Part shown: one piece after another, positions 1 through 9,825 of the stretch | How positions within the stretch are numbered: the stretch's first letter is position 1 | Layout of the letters: each line of letters starts with the position of its first letter | Source of the DNA: Actinomyces sp. HPA0247 | Lineage (GTDB): Bacteria > Actinomycetota > Actinomycetes > Actinomycetales > Actinomycetaceae | DNA: 64,000 nt | Assembly (NCBI GenBank): GCA_000411415.1 | Contig: KE150451.1 | Coordinates: forward strand, 246,512 to 310,511 | Direction of reading: 5' to 3' | Translations under genes and position numbers: made by a program | Notes under the pieces: model-generated | Told to the model about the DNA's origin: nothing | The model's input: only the letters and a program-made list of their open reading frames with translations | Database searches by the model: none

Positions 1-881
1 ACACGACACCCAGTGGCCACGCCACATTCACCGTGGGCCGTTGGAACATTGGTATGCGTGAGGGCGAGAACGAAGCTTTGCTGTCGCGTACCGCGGGTGG
101 CATCGTCCAGTGGCGTCGCGGCAACAAGGCCATGGTCCTCTTCCCTCCCAAGCTGACAACCTTCCGACCGCTAACGGACAATGATCGAGGCTGTGGGCAC
201 GGTTTCGACCGCGCGTGCTGGACGACGGCTGGAGCCTACGCACGATGCGTGAACACCACCGTCGAAGAGACCGGCGAGGGTGTCGTCGTTACCTACGACT
301 ACCGTCTTGCGGGCATTGCAGATGTCACCGTGCCTGTGCGCTACGAGCTGCGTGCCGACGGCACGATTCGTCTCACGGCAACCTACCCGGGTGCGCATGA
401 TCTCCCAACGATGCCATGCTTCGGGCTTGAGTGGGCGCTCCCCTCGTCGATTGACCGCCTGAGTTTCTATGGCCTCGGCCCCGTCGAGGCCTACGCGGAC
501 CGCCTGGCCGGAGCAACCCTGGGCGTGTGGTCCCAGAGCGCAGCCGAAGGGTTGGCCCCCTACGCGGTACCGCAGGAGTGCGGCTTCCACCCCGGCATCC
601 GCTGGTGCGAGGTAACGGACGATTACGGACACGGCCTGCGTGTTCAGGCACACGGCGATCTCGGGGTCTCGCTGCTGCCCTACTCCTCCGCGCACATCGA
701 AAACGCTCGACACTGGTGGGAGCTACCGGACCCCTCCCAGCGGCCCGCGACCTACCTACGTCTGCTCACTGCACAGATGGGTGTCGGCGGTGACGATTCG
801 TGGGGTTCGCCGGTGCATGACGAGTACCAGATTGATGCGACCGAGAAGCAGGTCCTGGACGTGACGTTGTCTCTCATGTGA
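1..881 (+). CDS. lacZ: beta-galactosidase, GH2 family, C-terminal part (5' end outside window)
   Basis: Hydrolyses terminal beta-galactosides such as lactose. The frame is open from base 3 to the stop at 879-881, so about 292 C-terminal residues are present and the start lies upstream. The visible part matches the small-chain (domain 5) beta-sandwich of LacZ-type enzymes. It has FRPLTDNDRG near the start of the domain, then GLGPVEAYADR, the VPQECG segment and, near the end, GVGGDDSWGSPVHDEY. The catalytic glutamates would be upstream and cannot be checked. No signal peptide can be judged. A convergent LacI-family gene follows directly, which suggests local sugar control. Family assignment is firm; substrate (lactose or another beta-galactoside) is inferred. 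Confidence 0.93.
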   Translation, partial: TTPSGHATFTVGRWNIGMREGENEALLSRTAGGIVQWRRGNKAMVLFPPKLTTFRPLTDNDRGCGHGFDRACWTTAGAYARCVNTTVEETGEGVVVTYDYRLAGIADVTVPVRYELRADGTIRLTATYPGAHDLPTMPCFGLEWALPSSIDRLSFYGLGPVEAYADRLAGATLGVWSQSAAEGLAPYAVPQECGFHPGIRWCEVTDDYGHGLRVQAHGDLGVSLLPYSSAHIENARHWWELPDPSQRPATYLRLLTAQMGVGGDDSWGSPVHDEYQIDATEKQVLDVTLSLM

Positions 882-892
882 GAGACATTCAG

Positions 893-926
893 CGGCGGCG
901 GGTATGAGGTAACTCCCCCGCCGCCG
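893..926. terminator. bidirectional terminator between lacZ and the LacI gene
   Basis: GC-only inverted repeat CGGCGGCGGG / CCCGCCGCCG with a 14-nt loop between two convergent genes. It is followed by TTAT on the plus strand. Confidence 0.7.
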
Positions 927-944
927 TTATGCGTTCACGCCCGA

Positions 945-1970
945 TCACTGTGCGGTGGTGCCGTGCACGGGAATAAAGCTCTGTCGCACAACAAGGCGGG
1001 TGGACAGTAGAACGTGATGCTTATGCATGAAACGGCCCACGATCGCGTCCGAGAGGAGCAAGAGCGCGGTCTCGGCCAACTCGGAGCGCTCGATCGCATA
1101 GGAGCTGAGCGTGGGAGCCGTGTACTCGCAGACCTGAAGATTGTCGATGGAGACGACGGCAATCTGATCGGGTACACGGAGCCCACGGGCAGCGAGCACC
1201 TGAACGACGCCAACTGCCAGCGGATCAGCCGCGACAAGGACAGCGTCGGGCAGATCATCCGTGCACGCATCAAGTAGTGCTTCGGCCTGACTACGTCCAT
1301 TCTCCACAGTGAAGGGACCGGAGGCGCAGACGTAGCCATCAGTGGGCATGTCGAGGAGGTGCGCCCACTCGTTGAAGGCGACGGTACGCGGGTCTTGCGC
1401 GAAGACATGAGAGCCCATCATGTGCCCGTCGCCGCCGATAAAGGCGATACGCTGACGCCCCTGCTCACGCAGCGTGTAGATCGCGTCAATGACCGTTTGC
1501 TGCAGGTCGGGGCGCACAGAGTGAAAGAGCGCCGGCGCGGGGTTGATGTCGATAAACACGCCGTGCGAGAACGCCTCATACAAACGGTCGAGGTCGTCTT
1601 GCGCGATCGGCGCAGGACCGATGGACACAAAGCCAGAGAACTCGTCCGCAGCATCGATGAGCGCGTCCACGGTCGGGAAGAACGCCAGGCTCATCATGTT
1701 CTCCACCGCACGCTCTCGCAGTGACTCACGCAGGTCGGAAAAATAGGAATCCTGGGGTCCATTCGAGGGGTCGAAGTTCTCTAGCACCGCGATGGTCTGA
1801 GGGACGCCGGCGCGCGATGTGCGCAGCGCGTAGCCGAGCTCGTTGGCTACTTGGATGACACGGTGGCGGGTCGATTCCTTTGCGGTGAAACTGGGGTCTC
1901 CCGAGAGGACGCGAGACACCGTCGCCTTCGAGTAACCCGTCGCCTTGGCAATATCACCGAGGTTAACCAT
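945..1970 (-). CDS. LacI-family transcriptional regulator
   Basis: Sugar-responsive DNA-binding repressor of 341 residues. The N-terminal helix-turn-helix is clear (LGDIAKATGYSKATVSRVL, residues 3-21) and is followed by the hinge-helix region. The rest is a periplasmic-binding-protein-like effector domain. I chose the ATG at 1970 because GGGAGG lies about 8 nt upstream; a TTG five codons earlier gives a longer frame but has no ribosome-binding site. It sits convergently next to a beta-galactosidase gene and is therefore a candidate regulator of galactoside use. The effector and operator cannot be read here, and I saw no classical LacI palindrome in its own upstream region. Confidence 0.92.
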   Translation of the reverse strand: MVNLGDIAKATGYSKATVSRVLSGDPSFTAKESTRHRVIQVANELGYALRTSRAGVPQTIAVLENFDPSNGPQDSYFSDLRESLRERAVENMMSLAFFPTVDALIDAADEFSGFVSIGPAPIAQDDLDRLYEAFSHGVFIDINPAPALFHSVRPDLQQTVIDAIYTLREQGRQRIAFIGGDGHMMGSHVFAQDPRTVAFNEWAHLLDMPTDGYVCASGPFTVENGRSQAEALLDACTDDLPDAVLVAADPLAVGVVQVLAARGLRVPDQIAVVSIDNLQVCEYTAPTLSSYAIERSELAETALLLLSDAIVGRFMHKHHVLLSTRLVVRQSFIPVHGTTAQ

Positions 1971-2106
1971 CGATCCCCCTCCCAAAACTCCCTGTGTTCA
2001 GCTCATACAGTCTAGCTGACTCACTGATCGCTCAGCGGGATCAACACCGCATCGGTCGGGCGTACAACTGCCGAGGCCGGGGCTTGGCACTCCCCCAGCG
2101 CGCAGT

Positions 2107-2463
2107 CTAGAGGCAGGCGCCCTCGTCGTACTCAGCCTTGATGTCCTCGTGGTGGCGGATGACCTCGCGGACCATGAATCCGAGGAACTTCTCAGCGAAA
2201 TCGGGGTCGAGGCCGGAGGAAGCCGCAAGGGTGCGCAGGCGTTCGACTTGGCGGGCCTCGCGAGCCGGGTCGGCGGGAGGCAGGTCCAGGCGGGCCTTGA
2301 TGTGCCCGACGCGCTGGGTGCAGCGGAAACGCTCAGCAAGAATGTGCACGAGGGCAGCGTCGATGTTGTCGATCGTGGCGCGCGCCTCCGCCAGTTCGGC
2401 GGGAATACCGCTGACTCCCCGGTCCGCCGAAGCGGCCACCACGGCCTCGTCACGCTGTGCCAT
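2107..2463 (-). CDS. chorismate mutase, AroQ type
   Basis: Converts chorismate to prephenate, the branch to phenylalanine and tyrosine. The 118-residue protein is all-helical in character. It carries the AroQ pattern: an IDNIDAALVHILAERF helix, then RVGHIKARLDLPPADPAREA and a C-terminal helix with FLGFMVREVIRHHEDIK. There is no signal peptide, so it is cytoplasmic. The start ATG is preceded by GGGGAGGA. It is a stand-alone domain with no fused prephenate dehydratase or DAHP synthase. The family is well supported, but a monofunctional mutase could also serve as a partner of DAHP synthase, as in other actinobacteria. Confidence 0.88.
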   Translation of the reverse strand: MAQRDEAVVAASADRGVSGIPAELAEARATIDNIDAALVHILAERFRCTQRVGHIKARLDLPPADPAREARQVERLRTLAASSGLDPDFAEKFLGFMVREVIRHHEDIKAEYDEGACL

Positions 2464-2509
2464 TGTTCCTCCCCTAAGGTCTCAACTGACCTCAGTCTAG
2501 CGGGCGGGC

Positions 2510-3769
2510 TCAGGCGCTGCGCTTGCCTTCCGAGGAGCGTTCCGGGTAGAGCTCGGCGGGCCCCACGCCCTCGACCAGGTCGCGGGTGACGACCACGCGG
2601 GCGACGTCGTCGCGGCTGGGCAGGTCGAACATGAGGTCCGACAAGGTCTGTTCCATGATCGAGGACAGGCCACGGGCACCCGTCTTCCGCTCGTTGGCGC
2701 GCGCAGCGATGGCCAGGAGCGCCTCGTGCGTGAACTCCAGGTCCATGTTGTCCAGCTCGAAGAGGTGCTGGTACTGGCGCACGAGAGAATTCGACGGCTC
2801 GGTGAGGACGCGAACGAGGTCCTCCTCCGTCAGTTCCTTCGTGGAGGTCAGGATGGGCAGACGGCCGATGAACTCGGGGATCATGCCGAACTTGTGCAGG
2901 TCCTCGGCGGACACGGCCTCGTAAAGGTCACCCATCTCCGAGGCGCTCTTCAGCTCCGAACCGAAGCCCGTCGAACGGCGACCCAGGCGAGCCTTCACGA
3001 TGTCCTCAATGCCCGCAAAGGCGCCCGCGGCGATGAAGAGAATGCCGGAGGTGTCGATCTCCAGGAACTGCTGGTGAGGGTGCTTGCGCCCACCCGTGGG
3101 AGGCACGGACGCGACCGTGCCCTCAATGATCTTCAGGAGGGCCTGCTGCACGCCCTCGCCCGACACGTCGCGGGTGATGGAAGCGTTCTCGGCCTTGCGG
3201 CCGATCTTGTCGATCTCGTCGACGTAGATGATGCCCTTCTCGGCCTTCTTAATATCGCCGTCGGCCTCCTGAATGAGGCGCAGGAGGATGTTCTCGACGT
3301 CCTCACCCACGTAACCGGCCTCGGTCAGCGCGGTCGCATCCACGATGGCGAAAGGCACGTCAAGGAGGCGGGCCAGGCAGCGCGCGAGGTGAGTCTTACC
3401 GGTACCCGTGGGGCCCAGCAGCAGGATGTTGGACTTGGTGCCCAGCATGTCCTCGTTATTGCCAGCCTCGCGCGAGCGCACGCGCTTGTAGTGGTTGTAC
3501 ACGGCGACCGACAGCGCACGCTTCGCGCGGTCCTGTCCAATCACCCACGTGTTCAAGAATTCGTTGATTTCACGCGGCTTAGGAAGCGGCGTCGTCGAAG
3601 ACGACTGCTGCTGAGCTCCCAGTTCCTCTTCGATGATCTCGTTGCACAGCTCAATGCACTCGTCGCAGATATACGCGCCGGAGCCGCCGATGAGCTTACG
3701 CACCTGCTTCTGGCTCTTCCCACAGAAGGAGCACTTGAGCAGTTCCGCGCCATCAGTCAGACGAGCCAC
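2510..3769 (-). CDS. clpX: ATP-dependent Clp protease ATP-binding subunit ClpX
   Basis: AAA+ unfoldase that recognises tagged proteins and feeds them to ClpP. The 419 residues contain the N-terminal C4 zinc finger (Cys13, 16, 35, 38), Walker A GPTGTGKT (119-126), pore-loop GYVG, Walker B IIYVDEID and the ClpP-contacting loop region STGFGSE. I start at the GTG at 3769 because GGAGG lies 6-7 nt upstream and the length then equals the family norm. The open frame runs 46 codons further upstream without similarity. The clpP pair lies 244 bp upstream on the same strand, but a hairpin separates them, so clpX probably has its own promoter. Confidence 0.98.
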   Translation of the reverse strand: MARLTDGAELLKCSFCGKSQKQVRKLIGGSGAYICDECIELCNEIIEEELGAQQQSSSTTPLPKPREINEFLNTWVIGQDRAKRALSVAVYNHYKRVRSREAGNNEDMLGTKSNILLLGPTGTGKTHLARCLARLLDVPFAIVDATALTEAGYVGEDVENILLRLIQEADGDIKKAEKGIIYVDEIDKIGRKAENASITRDVSGEGVQQALLKIIEGTVASVPPTGGRKHPHQQFLEIDTSGILFIAAGAFAGIEDIVKARLGRRSTGFGSELKSASEMGDLYEAVSAEDLHKFGMIPEFIGRLPILTSTKELTEEDLVRVLTEPSNSLVRQYQHLFELDNMDLEFTHEALLAIAARANERKTGARGLSSIMEQTLSDLMFDLPSRDDVARVVVTRDLVEGVGPAELYPERSSEGKRSA

Positions 3770-3946
3770 GAGACCTCCAAGGTATTGAACGTTTTTCCGT
3801 TCGGTCGGATGTGCTTTCGCACTTACTAGCAAATAACGTAGTGCACGCGCTCCAGTTTTCCGCGTAGCCACGCCTATTGTTATGAAAAGTTCACCTCTAG
3901 CCGACAATTGTCAGCGTGGCAGAGGCCTGACCAGGCAGATAGCAAG

Positions 3947-3995
3947 GAGGCCGTGGCACCTACCACACGCTCATGCGCGGGGATGCCACGGCCTC
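3947..3995. terminator. inverted repeat downstream of clpP2
   Basis: Perfect 12-bp arms GAGGCCGTGGCA / TGCCACGGCCTC with a 25-nt loop lie 19 bp past the clpP2 stop. There is no T-run, so it may attenuate or stabilise 3' ends rather than terminate fully. The arms carry the dispersed intergenic motif reported in the findings. Confidence 0.5.
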
Positions 3996-4013
3996 GTCAG
4001 TGACGAAAAGGCG

Positions 4014-4658
4014 TCAGAGAGCCTTGCGGGACTCCAGCACCTGGTCGATCAGGCCGTACTCGGCGGCCTGCGGGGCGGTGAGGATCTTGTCGCGCTCAAT
4101 GTCGCGGCGCACCTGCTCCACCGGCTTGCCCGAGTGCTTCGAGATCGTGTCCTCGAGCCATACGCGCATGCGGTCGATCTCGTCGGCGACGATCTGAATG
4201 TCCGAGGCCTGCCCCTGCATGCCCTCCATCGCCGGCTGGTGGATGAGAACGCGGGCGTTGGGCAGCGCCAGGCGCTTGCCGGGCGAACCGGCGGCCAGCA
4301 GCACGGCGGCGGCCGAAGCGGCCTGCCCCAGGCACACCGTCTGAATCTGCGGCTTGATGTACTGCATCGTGTCGTAGATAGCGGTCAGTGCCGTGAAAGA
4401 GCCGCCGGGCGAGTTAATGTACATGGTGATCAGCGAATCAGGATCCTGGGATTCCAGGACCAGCAGCTGCGCCATCACGTCATCAGCACTGGCGTCATCC
4501 ACCTGCACGCCCAGGAACACGATGCGGTCCTCGAACAGCTTCGTGTAGGGGTTCTGGCGACGGAAACCGTAGGCCGTGCGCTCTTCAAAGTCCGGCAGGA
4601 CGTAGCGAGCCTGCGGCATCTGGCGGGCGATCGCCTCGAAGTAGGGCTGGGTGCTCAT
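4014..4658 (-). CDS. clpP2: ATP-dependent Clp protease proteolytic subunit ClpP2
   Basis: Serine peptidase subunit of the ClpP barrel, 214 residues. The catalytic triad is visible as Ser115 (GQAASAAAV), His140 (LIHQP) and Asp190 (ERDKILTA), spaced as in known ClpP. The [12 protein letters not shown] form is typical of actinobacterial ClpP2. The start codon overlaps the clpP1 stop by one base (TGATG), so the two are translationally coupled. Actinobacterial ClpP1 and ClpP2 form a mixed tetradecamer; that the same holds here is inference from the pair. Confidence 0.97.
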   Translation of the reverse strand: MSTQPYFEAIARQMPQARYVLPDFEERTAYGFRRQNPYTKLFEDRIVFLGVQVDDASADDVMAQLLVLESQDPDSLITMYINSPGGSFTALTAIYDTMQYIKPQIQTVCLGQAASAAAVLLAAGSPGKRLALPNARVLIHQPAMEGMQGQASDIQIVADEIDRMRVWLEDTISKHSGKPVEQVRRDIERDKILTAPQAAEYGLIDQVLESRKAL

Positions 4659-5269
4659 CAGTTCTCTCCTCGCGTTCCGATCTCCTGCGGGCTGTCGATC
4701 ACGCGGTCAACGAAGCCGTACTCGAGGGCTTCCTGCGCCGTGAACCAGTGGTCGCGGTCGCCGTCGGCCTCCACCTGCTCGACGGTCTTACCCGTGCGAG
4801 ACGCGGTGATCGCCGCGAGTTCCTTCTTCATGCCCAGGATCAGGTCCGCGTTAATGCGGATCTCCGTCGCCGAGCCGCCCGCGCCGCCCAGGGGCTGGTG
4901 CAGCAGCACGCGGGTGTGGGGCGTGATGTAACGCTTGCCGGGGGCGCCCGCGGTGAGCAGGAACTGGCCCATCGACGCGGCCAGACCCATGCCGACCGTG
5001 ACGACGTCCGGCTTGATGTACTGCATCGTGTCGTAGATGGCCATGCCGGCCGTCACCGAACCACCGGGAGAGTTGATGTACAGGTAGATGTCGCGATCCG
5101 GATCCTCAGCGGCCAGCAGCAGCAGCTGCGCGCAGATCGCGTTGGCGTTCTCGTCGCGGACTTCGCCGCCCAGCCAAATGATGCGCTCCTTGAGCAGGCG
5201 CTGGTAGACCGCGTCCCCCAGTCCCAGCTGCGAGCCATCGCCGGCAGCCCCGGTATTGTGCACGCTCAC
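4658..5269 (-). CDS. clpP1: ATP-dependent Clp protease proteolytic subunit ClpP1
   Basis: First gene of the clpP1P2 operon, 203 residues. Triad: Ser99 (GLAASMGQF), His124 (LLHQPLGG) and Asp173 (DRDHWFTA). The substrate-binding strand [10 protein letters not shown] is intact. Translation starts at GTG 5269, with AGGAGG about 6 nt upstream. The 5' region up to the tig terminator carries an inverted repeat TGTCGG-N9-CCGACA at 5368-5388, which could be a regulatory site for clp expression. I cannot match it with certainty to the ClgR consensus. Confidence 0.97.
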   Translation of the reverse strand: MSVHNTGAAGDGSQLGLGDAVYQRLLKERIIWLGGEVRDENANAICAQLLLLAAEDPDRDIYLYINSPGGSVTAGMAIYDTMQYIKPDVVTVGMGLAASMGQFLLTAGAPGKRYITPHTRVLLHQPLGGAGGSATEIRINADLILGMKKELAAITASRTGKTVEQVEADGDRDHWFTAQEALEYGFVDRVIDSPQEIGTRGEN

Positions 5270-5367
5270 GCGTACCTCCTCGTCTGTTCGCGGGCCCAGG
5301 CGGCCCCATTGATGTCAACCGTACCCGCTGCGTGCCCGCTCGTGCGCGCGCCGGGCCGTCGTTTCGC

Positions 5368-5388
5368 TGTCGGCACATGCATCCGACA
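5368..5388. promoter_or_regulatory. inverted repeat upstream of clpP1P2, possible operator
   Basis: TGTCGG, nine bases, CCGACA lies about 100 bp before the clpP1 start codon, in the only gap that can hold its promoter. Function is unproven. Confidence 0.3.
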
Positions 5389-5422
5389 CACCCACTCGGT
5401 GTATATACGCAACACATGCACT

Positions 5423-5452
5423 GAGGGGGTGAGGCTCTCGCCCCACCCCCTC
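5423..5452 (-). terminator. terminator after tig
   Basis: Stem GAGGGGGTG / CACCCCCTC with a short loop, about 45 bp past the tig stop and before the clpP1 upstream region. Confidence 0.6.
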
Positions 5453-5495
5453 AGGTGAGAGTTAGTCACTCGTCAGCGGGTCAGCCCGCCGCAGT

Positions 5496-6815
5496 TCACT
5501 CCTGCTCGTCGGCAACCTCGGTGATGATCTCCGCGCCCTCTTCGGTGGCGGGATCGGTGCCGAAGAACTTGCTCAGGTCCACGTCGGCACCGTTGGTGTC
5601 CTTGACGGTGACGACCTTCAGGGCCTCGATGAGGGCCTTGGAGCGACCCAGGTCGGCCACGACGTTGGCCATCTGCTGGGAGGAGGAGAACAGCTGGTTG
5701 ATGTCGATGCCGAAGTTCTGCGACATCTGGATCGCGTAGTCGATCAGCTCCTGCTGAGAGACCTGCACGTCGAACTTCTTTGCCAGGGCCTCGGAGAGCA
5801 GCTCGGTGCGCATTTCCTTCTCGACGGCCTCGCGGGCTTCCTTCTTGGCCTTGGGCTTGGCGTCCTCGCCGACGCGGTGCTCGACCTGGTGGTCGACCGC
5901 GGACTCGGGCAGGACGATCTCGACCTTGTCCAGGAGGAGGTCGATGAGGGCGTCGCGCGCGGCGAGGGCCTGCTGGGATTCCTTGGACTGGGCGGCCTGC
6001 TTCTTCAGGTCTTCCTTGAGCTCGTCGATGGTGTCGAACTCGGAGACCATCTGAGCGAAGTCGTCGTCAGCCTTGGGCAGCTCGCGGGTCTTCATAGCCT
6101 TGATGGTGATGGTCACCTCGGCCTCTTCGCCCTCGTGCTCGCCACCCTTCAGCTTGGAGGTGAAGGTGACCTCTTCGCCGGCCTTGGTGCCGCGCAGGGC
6201 GGTGTCCTGGCCGTCGAGCATGGAGCCGGAGCCGATCTCGTAGGAGACGTCGGAGGCGGAGTCAACCTGCTTACCGTCGATGGTGGCAACCAGGTCGATG
6301 GTCGCGAAGTCGCCGGTCTTGGCCTTGCGGTTGATGGTCTTGAGGGTGGCGAAGCGGCCACGCAGGTCCTCGAGTTCCTTCTCGACGTCCTCTTCGGTGA
6401 CCTCGGTGGGCTCGACCTCGACGACGAGCTTCTCGTCGATCTCGGGCAGCTCGAAGGCGGGGACGACGTCAACCTCGGCGGTGAAGACGAGCTGGCCGCC
6501 CTGGGCACCGGTCACGTTGGGGATCTCGGTGACGTCGACGGTGGGCTGAGCCATGGGGCGCAGGTCGTTCTCGTTGACGGCGTCGGAGTAGTAGCCGGGC
6601 AGGACCTGGTTGACGACCTGCTCGATGACGGCGGCGCGGCCGAAGCGCTGGTCGATGATGCGCGGAGGCACGTGGCCCTTACGGAAGCCGGGGATGTTGA
6701 CCTGTCCGGCGATCTCCTTGTACGCCTTGTCCATTTCGGACTTCAGTTCCTCGAAGGGAACCTCAACGGTCAGACGAACCTTGGTGGGCTCGAGGGTTTC
6801 AACGGTGCTCTTCAC
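5496..6815 (-). CDS. tig: trigger factor (ribosome-associated chaperone and prolyl isomerase)
   Basis: Binds nascent chains at the ribosome exit. The 439 residues show the N-terminal ribosome-binding domain with the GFRKGHVPP signature near residue 45. The central FKBP-type isomerase domain spans about 155-245, and a long helical C-terminal chaperone domain ends in an acidic tail (EEGAEIITEVADEQE). Start is GTG 6815 with GGAG upstream. It lies directly upstream of clpP1P2-clpX on the same strand, the usual bacterial tig-clpP-clpX order. A terminator between tig and clpP1 suggests separate transcripts. Confidence 0.97.
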   Translation of the reverse strand: MKSTVETLEPTKVRLTVEVPFEELKSEMDKAYKEIAGQVNIPGFRKGHVPPRIIDQRFGRAAVIEQVVNQVLPGYYSDAVNENDLRPMAQPTVDVTEIPNVTGAQGGQLVFTAEVDVVPAFELPEIDEKLVVEVEPTEVTEEDVEKELEDLRGRFATLKTINRKAKTGDFATIDLVATIDGKQVDSASDVSYEIGSGSMLDGQDTALRGTKAGEEVTFTSKLKGGEHEGEEAEVTITIKAMKTRELPKADDDFAQMVSEFDTIDELKEDLKKQAAQSKESQQALAARDALIDLLLDKVEIVLPESAVDHQVEHRVGEDAKPKAKKEAREAVEKEMRTELLSEALAKKFDVQVSQQELIDYAIQMSQNFGIDINQLFSSSQQMANVVADLGRSKALIEALKVVTVKDTNGADVDLSKFFGTDPATEEGAEIITEVADEQE

Positions 6816-7031
6816 GTGCGTACGCTCCGTAGTCTACGAATTCGGGAACGCCCATTTCGGGCGCATAACAACTCGCTTAGTGTACGCCACGACCCCGCTG
6901 ATGTCCTCATTCGCGGGGCATTAGTGGGCATATCCACCCCTCTTTCGTCGCTCCACGTGCGCAACACCACATACCAGCGGGCTCCGCTCCCCCATTGACG
7001 AGGCCGGCACCGCCCACGCTCAAGGGCACGC

Positions 7032-7313
7032 TCAGGGGGCGAGGTAGTGGGAGCGCCCTCGCACGACGGCGGCCAGGCGGGCGCGGGGCACGTCGGCGAC
7101 GAGGCGCACGGCGGTGGTGATCTCGCGGTGGATAGCTCGGGCCTCGGCGTCATCTGTTGCGGTGAAGCGCGCGGTGACGCGCGGCTGGCCGGAGGCGATG
7201 GCGATGTCCCAGGATTCGAGCCGGGTGACGGATCGTGCGGCGGCCTCGACTTCTTCGGGGGCCCGGCCGGGCGCGAGGGTGGTGACCGTCATGATGGTGC
7301 GATAGGACGGCAT
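7032..7313 (-). CDS. small conserved-type hypothetical protein
   Basis: A 93-residue protein of unknown function. The ATG at 7313 is preceded by GGGGAG at a good distance; the frame runs further upstream without a site. The sequence begins MPSYRTIMTVTTLAPGR. It has an alternating pattern with charged helices and a basic end (RARLAAVVRGRSHYLAP), with no signal peptide or membrane segment. It may adopt a small alpha/beta fold, but I do not recognise a family. It lies between tig and tRNA-Pro on the same strand. Confidence 0.65.
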   Translation of the reverse strand: MPSYRTIMTVTTLAPGRAPEEVEAAARSVTRLESWDIAIASGQPRVTARFTATDDAEARAIHREITTAVRLVADVPRARLAAVVRGRSHYLAP

Positions 7314-7361
7314 GGCTACTCCCCTGGTTGGCGTGAAAAACGGCGGCACGCTGGCCGCCGA

Positions 7362-7438
<77 letters not shown>

Positions 7439-7536
7439 TGGACTACTGTCCGCTGCCCCATCATACGGGAGGAGAGTTTAAATGTCGCGCACGTGGACAA
7501 TAACCGCTAGGATCTTCGTGTCCCCTCCGGGGGTAC

Positions 7537-7610
7537 GCGGATGTAGCTCAATGGTAGAGCCTCTGCCTTCCAAGCAGATCACGCGGGTTCGATTCCCGTC
7601 ATCCGCTCCA
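7537..7610 (+). tRNA. tRNA-Gly(TCC)
   Basis: Acceptor GCGGATG pairs with CATCCGC, anticodon loop CTTCCAA, T arm GCGGG-TTCGATT-CCCGT. CCA is encoded. It ends 5 bp before the left copy of the direct repeat flanking the abi insert, whose hairpin is its terminator. Confidence 0.97.
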
Positions 7611-7614
7611 GCAT

Positions 7615-7715
7615 TGGGAAAGCCCCGGGCCACTCGGCCCGGGGCTTTCGCGTGAGATCCTCACGCTCACGCGGTCTCGGGGAACGTGGAGGTGTCGACG
7701 ACGTAGCGGTTGCGC
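7615..7715. repeat. direct repeat, left copy (terminator plus displaced 3' end of the alcohol dehydrogenase gene)
   Basis: Matches 10247-10347 over 101 bp with only two differences (7650 G for C; 7711 T for A). It contains the 13-bp-stem terminator at 7619-7648. On the minus strand it also carries the last codons and stop of the dehydrogenase (VVDTSTFPETA, stop at 7667). Beyond 7715 the copies diverge at once. With the right copy it brackets the abi insert. Confidence 0.95.
7619..7648. terminator. bidirectional terminator, left repeat copy
   Basis: AAAGCCCCGGGCC and its exact complement are separated by ACTC. It serves tRNA-Gly on the plus strand and would end transcription of the abi gene on the minus strand. 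Confidence 0.85.
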
Positions 7716-8651
7716 TGACACCAGCCCATCACGACGATCACAAGTGTGCGTCGATCAGAACCTCGCGCGACATTTCCCCGTATTTCCTAGGCGTCGCAAT
7801 GCCGTACGCAAGCAAAGGATTCGCCTGTAGCAAGGGTTCAATGACGGTTCCAAGCCAGTCTTCACGGAGCCCAGCACGAGTCGCTAGATCATGGAGAGCG
7901 GCGAGAATCTGATAGGACGAGTGTTTATCGAAGGGGCGATACGTTCGTTGTATCCTGCGCCTGGTGTTCTTCTGCATAGCCGGCTCATCTGTCACAGCTG
8001 TATTCCAGAGTCTGCCGTAGTGTGAACACCGATTACGCAAGTACACGAAGGAACGAACTTGTGAGGGAAGGACAGCGCGCGAGGTATTCAGAGACTCTGC
8101 CATGTCATCAAGAACTCCAGACTCTCCGGAGGCCGTGATCATGCGAGACAGGCACCCAAAGCTCAGTACCTCCACTGCGACCCATATCGGCATCCTGTCA
8201 TAGGACGCGGGTAGATACATCGCACCTTCTTTGTTTTCGTCGCGGTAGTGCGCAATAAAAGCATCTGTACTGCGGCCAAGGTCGGACAAAATCCGGTCAT
8301 CGACACGAGCGATTTTCTCGGATGGCGGAGTCGTGAAGCCAACGCCCCGAGCAAAAGTTCCAACGGGACCGACACGTGTTCCGTAGTGGTAAGCGAACCG
8401 CGTTCGTAGGACGATTTCACACGTGGCCAATAGATCTTGACACGCAGTGGCGAGTGCCCGCTCTGCCACATACAGCTGATAAATCCGACTAAAGCTGGTT
8501 CCCGGAATGAAGTTGTTGTCACCATACTCTGGGTCCTTCTGCCAGTAACGGAAGTACCCCGAGAGCCTGTAGTAGCTGACACAAGACAAAACCTGAACAG
8601 CAGTGCACTCATCCTCGATACACATACCACGCCCCGCGAGCAGTTCCAGCT

Positions 8652-8659
8652 GATCATCG
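8652..8659. repeat. 8-bp target site duplication, left
   Basis: GATCATCG directly outside the left IS end; identical to 9991-9998. Confidence 0.95.
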
Positions 8660-8690
8660 GGGTTAAAGGACAAAAAGAGTTGGTGGAGGG

Positions 8691-9806
8691 TTAGTCCCAG
8701 TTGTTTCGGTGGGGGCTTGTGTGGTGGAGGTCGTGCCAGGCGATGGCGTCGCCCCATCTGGGGATGACACCGGCTGCGGAGTGTGTGCGCGAGGCGTGTT
8801 CCCATTGGGCTTCAATCTGGGTGTCTGTGGGCATGATTTTGAGGATCTGGGCTGGTGGGAGCGGGTTTTCGGTGTGCATGTAGCACCACCAGAAGATCGC
8901 TTTGATCCGGCGGGTCAGCCGCATTCCCCGGTGGTCCCGCAACAGTTGACGCAAGGGCGCGTTGGTCGCGCCTTCGATCTGGTTGTTCATCGCCGGCAAC
9001 GCCCCCTCAAACTGGGGGTCGGTGTAGGTGAACAACACCTCGGCTCCGATGAGCCGATTCACACTGTTGCGGGCCCGCACGAGTCGTTCGTGCGTGTATT
9101 CCCACCCGCCATCGTCCCTCTTGGTCTTCTGCGCGAGGAAGCCCTCCCAGCGCTTGCACCAGTCCAAGTAGGTGTCTATCCATGAGGCCGCTTGCTCTCG
9201 GTCTTTCACGTGCAAGAGCTGCTTGCCCAAGCCGTACAGTTCCTTGGAGGCTGCAAGCTTGGGGCGAATGGTGGTGGCTTGTTTGATGGTCCCGAACGCG
9301 TGGAAGGTGCACCGCTGGACCCGCGTGTTCGGCCAGGCTTTCTTGCGGGCTTTTTCGAAGCCACTGCCCCCATCCGTCACCACCACGTCTGGTGGGGCGA
9401 TCCGGTTCATGAGCGCTTCCCAGGCGCGCGAGTTCTCACTGCGTGCCACATACCAGCCCAAGATGAAATCCCGGGACTGAGCAATCAATACGACCGCTTT
9501 GCGGCCCAGGTGGATCCCGTCAACGAACACGACCTCATGCACCTCATCCACCACCGGAGCAAGAGGCCACACCTCCCACAAACCCTGGCACCGCCGCCGA
9601 AACGACCTGCCCCCACCTGGCATATCCGCCTGCCGATTACCGCTGAGCAGCCAGGCAAGAAACTCACCCAGGTGCTTGGCCGAGGTATCAATCCGCTGCA
9701 CGCCAGTTGAGTGGCACGAGGTGCAATGCCACCTCTGTTTGCCCGATTTCGACAGTCCGTACCGGATCAGCTTCCTGCCACAGGAATCGCATTTCGAGAT
9801 GTTCAC
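8691..9806 (-). CDS. IS1249-type (IS256 family) DDE transposase
   Basis: Cuts and joins the ends of its own IS. The 371 residues begin with a zinc ribbon (Cys6, Cys9, Cys28, Cys31) typical of this subgroup. Likely catalytic residues are Asp96 (VFVDGIH), Asp145 (VVTDGGSGF) and Glu278 (MNNQIEGATN), spaced as in IS256-family DDE enzymes with the inserted helical domain between the second Asp and the Glu. Start taken at GTG 9806; no strong ribosome-binding site is visible. The reading frame is complete. Subgroup naming rests on recognition of the sequence, not on a search. Confidence 0.92.
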   Translation of the reverse strand: MNISKCDSCGRKLIRYGLSKSGKQRWHCTSCHSTGVQRIDTSAKHLGEFLAWLLSGNRQADMPGGGRSFRRRCQGLWEVWPLAPVVDEVHEVVFVDGIHLGRKAVVLIAQSRDFILGWYVARSENSRAWEALMNRIAPPDVVVTDGGSGFEKARKKAWPNTRVQRCTFHAFGTIKQATTIRPKLAASKELYGLGKQLLHVKDREQAASWIDTYLDWCKRWEGFLAQKTKRDDGGWEYTHERLVRARNSVNRLIGAEVLFTYTDPQFEGALPAMNNQIEGATNAPLRQLLRDHRGMRLTRRIKAIFWWCYMHTENPLPPAQILKIMPTDTQIEAQWEHASRTHSAAGVIPRWGDAIAWHDLHHTSPHRNNWD

Positions 9807-9825
9807 TCACCGAATCTGCCAGTAC